28,668 nt of DNA from a virus, in IMG/VR virus record IMGVR_UViG_3300020469_000193, positions 1 through 28,668 of that record; one strand, given 5' to 3'. The notes beneath the pieces are model-generated. The model did no database searches and had not been told where the DNA came from. It saw only the letters and a program-made list of their open reading frames with translations. The translations under genes were made by a program, and so were the position numbers. Shown here one piece after another: positions 24,101 through 28,668 of this stretch (positions are counted from its first letter, which is position 1; every line of letters begins with the position of its first letter).

Positions 24101-24697
24101 ATGGCTAAAACTAAAAGAAAAAGTATTCACTACGTAAACAATAAAGAGTTTTCTCAGGCAGTGGTTGAATATTGTAAAGAAGTAAAAGACTGTAAAGAGA
24201 CTGATGACGCATTACCAATTATTCCTGATTATATCGCATCTTGCTTTCTAAAAATTGCTGAAGGTCTATCTCATAAATCTAACTTTATTCGTTATACATA
24301 TCGTGAAGAAATGGTCATGGACGCTGTCGAGAACTGCCTGAAAGCTATAGAGAACTATAATATCGAAGCTGCTACACGTACCGGTAATCCTAACGCATTT
24401 GCGTATTTCACACAGATTAGTTGGTATGCATTTCTTCGCCGTATTGCAAAAGAAAAGAAACAGCAAGATGTCAAACTAAAATATCTTTCTGAAAGTGGTA
24501 TCGAACAATATATTATTGGTAACTCAGAAGATGCCGCAGCGAATAATGTTATTAACTCATTTATCGATACACTCAAAGATCGTATTGATAAAGTAAAAGA
24601 AAAAGATACTGAATTTACGGAATTTGCTAAGAAAGAGAAAAGCAGAAAGAAAAGGATTATAAAAGTTGATTCAGATTTACAGGATTTTTTTGAATGA
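24101..24697 (+). CDS. gp55: Late-transcription sigma factor gp55
   Basis: A 198-aa homologue of T4 gp55 (185 aa), the small sigma-like protein that directs host RNA polymerase to TATAAATA promoters. Start ATG 24101 is preferred to the upstream GTG at 24065, since the likely transcript begins after it. IHYVNNKEFSQAVVEY matches the T4 start (YNYVNNKELLQAI), SCFLKIAEGLSHKSNFIRYTYREEMVMDAVENCLKAIENYN the sigma-2-like helix, and AFAYFTQISWYAFLRRIAKEKK (100-120) the core. The last residues DLQDFFE resemble the C-terminal sliding-clamp-binding tail of T4 gp55 (SLDFLYE region), which ties late transcription to gp45. Its stop overlaps the gene 47 start (ATGA at 24694-24697). Confidence 0.92.
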   Translation: MAKTKRKSIHYVNNKEFSQAVVEYCKEVKDCKETDDALPIIPDYIASCFLKIAEGLSHKSNFIRYTYREEMVMDAVENCLKAIENYNIEAATRTGNPNAFAYFTQISWYAFLRRIAKEKKQQDVKLKYLSESGIEQYIIGNSEDAAANNVINSFIDTLKDRIDKVKEKDTEFTEFAKKEKSRKKRIIKVDSDLQDFFE

Positions 24698-25755
24698 AGG
24701 TATGCATTCTCAATGACACTCACTGTGGTATCCGCAATAGTTCTGACATATTTCTCGATAATGCAGAAAAATTTTATAGCGATGTATTGTTTCCTTATCT
24801 TTTGGAACATAATATTAAGCATATTGTGCATCTTGGTGATTACTACGATAACCGGAAGTTTATCAACTTCCGTGCTCTTAACCGTAACCGCCATCACTTT
24901 CTTAAACCGTTAAGAGACCATGGCATTACTATGGATATCATTTGTGGTAACCATGATACATACTACAAAAATACAAATGATTTAAATAGTTTAAAAGAGC
25001 TATTAGGTCATTATATGAATGAAGTTAATATCGTTCATAAGCCGACAGTTATGGATTACGATGGTATGAAGATGGCTCTTCTACCGTGGTTATCACCGGC
25101 AAATGAAGCCGAATCATTAAGTTTTGTTGAAAATTGCAAAGCCGATATATTAGGTGGTCATTTAGAATTAAAAGGTTTTGAACTATTTAAAGGCATGGAT
25201 AGTCCGCATGGAATGGATGCTTCTATGTTTAATAAGTTTGAAATGGTTTTAAGTGGCCATTTTCATACTAAATCTCATAAGGACAATGTGTATTACTTAG
25301 GTTCTCAGATGGAGTTTTTCTGGAATGATGCACATGATAAAAAGTATTTTCACATTCTTGACACAGATACTAGGGAACTTACTCCTGTTCTTAATCCTCA
25401 TACTTTGTTCCATCGTATCAGATATGATGACAACAACCATGATTATATGGATTATGATCTATCTCAGCTAGACAATAAATTTGTAAAAATAGTTGTAATT
25501 AATAAAACTAACCAGTTTACATTTGACCGATTTGTTGATAGAATACAGAATAAGAAAATACATGAATTAAAAATAGCCGAGAACTTTAGCGAGTTCATTG
25601 GCTCGAGTGTAGAAGACGAAGGCATATCTTTGGAGGATACGACTACGCTGCTGAATACTTATGTTGATAATGTTGATACGGATCTCGATAAAGATCTTAT
25701 TAAAAATAAAATGCATGAGTTAATGATTGAGGCGCAGTCACTAGAAATTGCATGA
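24694..25755 (+). CDS. gp47: Recombination nuclease subunit gp47 (Mre11 family)
   Basis: A 353-aa Mre11/SbcD-type nuclease (T4 gp47 339 aa). All five metal-binding phosphoesterase motifs are visible: D8-x-H10 in LNDTHCG, GD with D49 in HLGDYYDNR, GNHD at 85-88, GGH with H156, and SGHFH at 187-191. With gp46 it forms the complex that resects DNA ends, giving single strands for UvsX-driven recombination and helping degrade host DNA. It overlaps gene 55 by 4 bases and gene 46 by 4 bases (ATGA in both), so the three are translationally chained. The C-terminal part is a helical gp46-binding region typical of the family. Confidence 0.95.
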   Translation: MKVCILNDTHCGIRNSSDIFLDNAEKFYSDVLFPYLLEHNIKHIVHLGDYYDNRKFINFRALNRNRHHFLKPLRDHGITMDIICGNHDTYYKNTNDLNSLKELLGHYMNEVNIVHKPTVMDYDGMKMALLPWLSPANEAESLSFVENCKADILGGHLELKGFELFKGMDSPHGMDASMFNKFEMVLSGHFHTKSHKDNVYYLGSQMEFFWNDAHDKKYFHILDTDTRELTPVLNPHTLFHRIRYDDNNHDYMDYDLSQLDNKFVKIVVINKTNQFTFDRFVDRIQNKKIHELKIAENFSEFIGSSVEDEGISLEDTTTLLNTYVDNVDTDLDKDLIKNKMHELMIEAQSLEIA

Positions 25756-27473
25756 TTATATTTAAAACTATTCGTTACAAGAATTTCCTTTCAACCGGTA
25801 ATTCTTGGACTACCATTGATCTATTGTCTACTAAGACTACACTTGTAGTTGGGCATAACGGCGCTGGTAAGTCAACAATGCTTGATGCATTGGCATTTGC
25901 TTTGTTTGGCAAAGCACACAGAAATATTAGTAAACCACAACTCGTTAATACAATCAATAATAAAGATTGCGTAGTCGAGATTGAGTTTACTGTATCAGGT
26001 TCAAATCTTAAAGTAGTACGTGGCATCAAGCCAAATAAATTTGAGATTTGGAAAGACGGCTCGATGATAAACCAATCGTCGCATGCCAAAGAGTACCAGA
26101 AGATTCTCGAGCAAAACATTATCAAGCTTAATCACAAAAGCTTTCACCAAATTGTTGTGCTTGGATCATCCTCCTTTATTCCCTTCATGCAGCTCCCGGC
26201 TCAGCATAGGCGAGATGTTATCGAGGATCTTCTGGACATTAATGTTTTTTCTAAAATGAACCAGATATTAAAAGAGAAAAATAGTATTTTAAAAGACGAT
26301 CTTAAGAGTGTCGACTATGATGCAGAACTAAATAAAGAAAAACTAGATCTCCAGAATAAATACATCAAAGAAGTGGAGGCCTTATCAGTTGAGCAAATCA
26401 ATAGTAAAGAAGCAGACATCAGCAATGCACAAGAAGAAATTAATACCCTTCAATGTGAAAATGTTTCATTATCAGCTGAGATCGAAGAAAGGTCAGATGG
26501 CTTGCAAGAAAGCCTCAAAGAAAACCACGACAAACGGCAAAGTCTCTTACACTACCAAGCCGAGTTCAATCAAAAAATCAAAACACTGGTCAAAGAAACA
26601 AAGTTCTACGAAGAAAATGATACATGCCCCACATGTACCCAAGATATTGGTTCGGAAGTTAGAGACTCTAAGTTGGCAACCGCTAAAGAAAAAGCTACAG
26701 AACTCAATAGTGCCGTACGTGATGTCAGTGAAAAGTCGGTTATTGTGGAATCAGCTATTGAAAGGCTCACAGATACCGCAGGCGAAATTAGAGATAAAAC
26801 CTCTATTATTACTTCTAACAACAAAGCGATTGGTCGGTTACAAGAACAAATTAAATCTATCAATAGTTCGATCGAACAGATTCGGGGATCTAGTGGAGAT
26901 TTAAGTAAATCGCGTGAAGAGCTAGAGACTCTTAAAAAATTAAAAGATGATTTATTCGAAAAAAGATTGTACTTAAACGAATCTTTGTCGTATAATACTA
27001 TTATACTTGAAATGCTTAAGGATACTGGTATTAAGACAAAAATCATAAAGCAGTATTTACCGGTTATAAATAAACTCGTCAACCAATATTTACAAGTGCT
27101 TGACTTCTTCGTCTCATTTAATTTAGACGAATCATTCTCAGAAACAATTAGATCAAGGCATAGAGATAACTTCTCTTACGATTCTTTTTCTGAAGGTGAA
27201 AAGCAGCGTATTGATTTGGCATTACTCTTTACATGGCGACATATCGCCAAAATGAAAAACTCTGTATCAACTAATTTATTGATACTTGACGAAACGTTTG
27301 ATTCATCGCTAGACTATGAAGGCGTAGATAATTTAATGAAAATTATTCATACGCTTGATGATGATACGAATATCTTTGTGATTAGTCATAAAGGTGATAT
27401 TCTTGATGGTAAGTTCCAAAGCAAATTGGAATTTCACAAAGAGAAAAACTTTAGTAAGCTAAAAGGAAGCTAA
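25752..27473 (+). CDS. gp46: Recombination ATPase subunit gp46 (Rad50 family)
   Basis: A 573-aa Rad50/SbcC-type ATPase (T4 gp46 560 aa). Walker A GHNGAGKST at 34-42, a coiled-coil arm from about 170 to 400 interrupted by the zinc-hook CPTC (292-295), ABC signature SFSEGEKQR (478-486), Walker B LLILDET (509-515) and the H-loop ISHK (544-547) are all intact. The dimer clamps DNA and controls the gp47 nuclease. The GC-richer middle of the gene contains long open frames in other phases (26389-26904 and 26606-27082), which are shadows. It overlaps gene 47 by 4 bases and ends just before gene 45. Confidence 0.96.
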   Translation: MIIFKTIRYKNFLSTGNSWTTIDLLSTKTTLVVGHNGAGKSTMLDALAFALFGKAHRNISKPQLVNTINNKDCVVEIEFTVSGSNLKVVRGIKPNKFEIWKDGSMINQSSHAKEYQKILEQNIIKLNHKSFHQIVVLGSSSFIPFMQLPAQHRRDVIEDLLDINVFSKMNQILKEKNSILKDDLKSVDYDAELNKEKLDLQNKYIKEVEALSVEQINSKEADISNAQEEINTLQCENVSLSAEIEERSDGLQESLKENHDKRQSLLHYQAEFNQKIKTLVKETKFYEENDTCPTCTQDIGSEVRDSKLATAKEKATELNSAVRDVSEKSVIVESAIERLTDTAGEIRDKTSIITSNNKAIGRLQEQIKSINSSIEQIRGSSGDLSKSREELETLKKLKDDLFEKRLYLNESLSYNTIILEMLKDTGIKTKIIKQYLPVINKLVNQYLQVLDFFVSFNLDESFSETIRSRHRDNFSYDSFSEGEKQRIDLALLFTWRHIAKMKNSVSTNLLILDETFDSSLDYEGVDNLMKIIHTLDDDTNIFVISHKGDILDGKFQSKLEFHKEKNFSKLKGS

Positions 27474-27474
27474 T

Positions 27475-28149
27475 ATGGAATTGTCCACATTTACTATGAA
27501 TTTATTGAAAAACTATTCTGGCATCAATCCCAATCTGGTTATTCGACCAGGTAATTCTATTATGACTATGTCTGAAGCCAAGAATGTTTTAGCTCAGGCT
27601 ACTGTACCAGAAACATTTGATCGTGAAGTTGGTATCTACGATTTATCTGAATTTTTGTCTGTAATCAATCTATTTGATACATCAAATATTCAACTCGAAG
27701 ATAAGCACATGACTATCAGTGATTCTTCTGGTCGTTCTAAAATAAAATACTTTTTGTCAGATATAGAAATGCTTACGTCACCGACAAAACCAATTTCTAT
27801 GCCTGATCCTGAAGTACAGTTTGATTTAGATCAAGATACGTTTAATCGTATCAAACGAGCTGCATCTGCTCTTGGGCATGATCAACTATCTATTACGAAT
27901 GGTGAAGGTGTGATTAAACTCACTGTAATCAATATCGATAACCCTACATCTAATACATACTCCATTGATGTACCTGGTCAATCGACCGGTGATTACAACT
28001 TCATTCTTAATATTAAAAACCTACAGATGATTCCTGGCAATTATTCGGTTGCTATCTCATCTAAATTAATTTCACAATTTACTCTTACTTCGGCTGAAAG
28101 CGATATGAAGTATTGGGTTGCACTTGAAAAAACATCGACATATCAATAG
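27475..28149 (+). CDS. gp45: DNA polymerase sliding clamp gp45
   Basis: A 224-aa sliding clamp (T4 gp45 228 aa). The ATG is 1 base after the gene 46 stop, with AAAAGGAAG as ribosome site. Recognisable parts are the start STFTMNLLKNYSGINPNLVIRPGN, the REVGIYDLSEFLSVINLFD segment, GRSKIKYFLSDIEML, the basic, DNA-facing helix FNRIKRAASALGHDQLSI, and GDYNFILNIKNLQMIPGNYSV near the C-terminus. The ring-shaped trimer holds gp43 polymerase on DNA and, in T4, also activates late promoters through gp55 and gp33. It is loaded by gp44/gp62; the gene 44 start is 260 bases downstream. Confidence 0.94.
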   Translation: MELSTFTMNLLKNYSGINPNLVIRPGNSIMTMSEAKNVLAQATVPETFDREVGIYDLSEFLSVINLFDTSNIQLEDKHMTISDSSGRSKIKYFLSDIEMLTSPTKPISMPDPEVQFDLDQDTFNRIKRAASALGHDQLSITNGEGVIKLTVINIDNPTSNTYSIDVPGQSTGDYNFILNIKNLQMIPGNYSVAISSKLISQFTLTSAESDMKYWVALEKTSTYQ

Positions 28150-28158
28150 GAGAATATA

Positions 28159-28356
28159 ATGTCAGATAACCAAATTTATGATCTTGCAGGCCGTTCAAGC
28201 CGTAGTACAGTTGCAGTAATTGATGCTATCGTTCAACGCGGTGGATTCCGAGGAGAAGAACTTACTTCAATCGGTACTCTTCGAGATCAATGCATTCAAA
28301 TCATTTCACTATGTGAAAATCGTGCAGAAGAAGAAGCTGCCGAAAGTGAAGACTAG
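28159..28356 (+). CDS. Unknown 65-aa protein between genes 45 and 44
   Basis: A small acidic protein I do not recognise. It has a clear AGGAG ribosome site. The N-terminal half (QIYDLAGRSSRSTVAVIDAIVQRGGFRGEE) looks like a short helical domain with a GGFRGEEL turn. The middle is a helix with two Cys (DQCIQIISLCEN) and the end is Glu/Ala-rich. In T4 the gene between 45 and 46 is rpbA (129 aa); this one lies on the other side of 45 and is much shorter, so I do not equate them. It has no clamp-binding tail like gp55. Linked genes suggest a replication or transcription accessory role, but this is inference. Confidence 0.6.
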   Translation: MSDNQIYDLAGRSSRSTVAVIDAIVQRGGFRGEELTSIGTLRDQCIQIISLCENRAEEEAAESED

Positions 28357-28385
28357 TTTACAACTAGCACCGATTGCTGTATAAT
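28357..28385 (+). promoter_or_regulatory. Sigma70-type promoter of gene 44 with overlapping palindromes
   Basis: TTTACA (28357-28362), exactly 17 bases, then TATAAT (28380-28385), a near-perfect host promoter with start expected near 28392. Three inverted repeats lie over it: CTAGTT/AACTAG (353-358/362-367 after 28000) covering the -35, GATTGC/GCAATC (372-377/386-391) flanking the -10, and ATAATG/CATTAT (381-386/391-396). They could be operator or hairpin sequences. Early host-type transcription fits a replication gene. Confidence 0.8.
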
Positions 28386-28412
28386 GCAATCATTATATTA
28401 TGGAGTATGTGA

Positions 28413-28668
28413 ATGAACGATTTTTTATGGGTCGAGAAATATCGACCACAAACTATTTCTGAAACAATTTTGCCTAAGTCATTAAAGGACACGTTTCAGA
28501 AAATGGTAGATTCCGGCGAACTTCAAAACATGATGTTTGCCGGAACTGCCGGCTTAGGTAAGACTACCGTAGCCAAAGCTCTGTGTCATGAAATTGGCGC
28601 AGATTATATTATAATCAATGGCTCAGAGGAAGGTAACATTGATACACTCAGAGGAAAAATCAAACAGT
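28413..28668 (+). CDS. gp44: Clamp-loader large subunit gp44 (5' part only)
   Basis: The first 85 codons of an AAA+ clamp loader; the frame is open to the window edge and the rest is missing. The start MNDFLWVEKYRPQTISETILP matches T4 gp44 (EQKYRPSTIDECILP). Walker A is GTAGLGKTT at 44-52, followed by VAKALCHEIGADYIIINGSEEG, as in T4 (VAKALCHDVNADMMFVNGSD). With gp62 it opens the gp45 ring and loads it at primer ends. The ATG at 28413 has GGAG at 28402-28405, 7 bases away, and lies about 20 bases after the predicted transcript start. It was too short for a minimum-length search because it is cut by the edge, but the assignment is clear. Confidence 0.92.
   Translation, partial: MNDFLWVEKYRPQTISETILPKSLKDTFQKMVDSGELQNMMFAGTAGLGKTTVAKALCHEIGADYIIINGSEEGNIDTLRGKIKQ

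Noticed and set aside
24355-24897. A 180-aa minus-strand open frame across genes 55 and 47
   Set aside because: It lies opposite two certain genes, has no ribosome site and reads as low-complexity Ser/Ile-rich sequence; it is a shadow.
26389-27082. Long open frames on both strands inside gene 46 (171 and 158 aa)
   Set aside because: gp46 is intact with all motifs in its frame; the others lack motifs and start signals.

Overview
The window is a 28.7-kb piece of the genome of a T4-like myovirus. The sequence is AT-rich and densely packed. Almost every gene lies on the + strand, many with overlapping stop/start codons (ATGA, TAATG, TAGTG). The gene order 13-14-x-15-16-17-18-19-20-67-68?-21-22-23 followed by uvsY-uvsW-x-55-47-46-45-x-44 is that of the 'far T4' branch seen in marine phages (cyanophages and pelagiphages), not that of T4 itself. 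Short sheath (537 aa) and capsid (439 aa) proteins, no gene 24 after gene 23, and several 2-oxoglutarate/Fe(II) oxygenase domains fit that branch. No photosynthesis genes are present, so the host need not be a cyanobacterium. I cannot name it.

Layout. (a) 1-2887: an accessory cassette with the 3' end of a SAM methyltransferase, an RmlB-like nucleotide-sugar dehydratase and a tandem two-domain 2OG-Fe(II) oxygenase. (b) 2905-8241: five unassigned, probably structural genes. These are a helical coiled-coil protein, a 130-aa protein, two related Gly/Ser/Pro-rich proteins with kelch-like GG motifs, and between them a Calx-beta/poly-Gly protein; the last three look like tail-fibre or adhesin components. 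(c) 8280-15154: neck, tail-completion, DNA-packaging and tail genes 13 to 19. (d) 15220-20230: the head operon (portal 20, core 67, a 68-like gene, protease 21, scaffold 22, capsid 23), ending in a strong UUCG hairpin terminator. (e) 20279-20944: one antisense 2OG-Fe(II) oxygenase, the only convincing minus-strand gene. (f) 20997-23951: a tail-tube-fold protein, uvsY, uvsW and an Sm-like small protein. (g) 24101-28668: late sigma factor 55, recombination complex 47/46, sliding clamp 45, a 65-aa unknown and the start of clamp loader gene 44 (cut by the window edge).

Regulation is readable. Five exact T4 late-promoter octamers (TATAAATA) stand before gene 13, gene 18, gene 20, the 68-like gene and the tail-tube-fold gene. 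Two sigma70-like promoters stand before gene 55 and gene 44. This fits a scheme in which host-type promoters drive the sigma factor, recombination and replication genes, and the encoded gp55 with gp45 then switches on the late structural genes. The last residues of gp55 look like a clamp-binding tail.

No stretch over 300 bases lacks a gene; the largest gap is 149 bases (23952-24100). I see no tRNA, rRNA, CRISPR array, insertion sequence or attachment site. I found no clearly new defence or signalling system. The best leads are the palindrome-rich gene 44 promoter, two odd late promoters (one feeding straight into a hairpin, one placing the start at an ATG), the paired kelch-like adhesins with a Calx-beta protein, and the scattered oxygenase domains.
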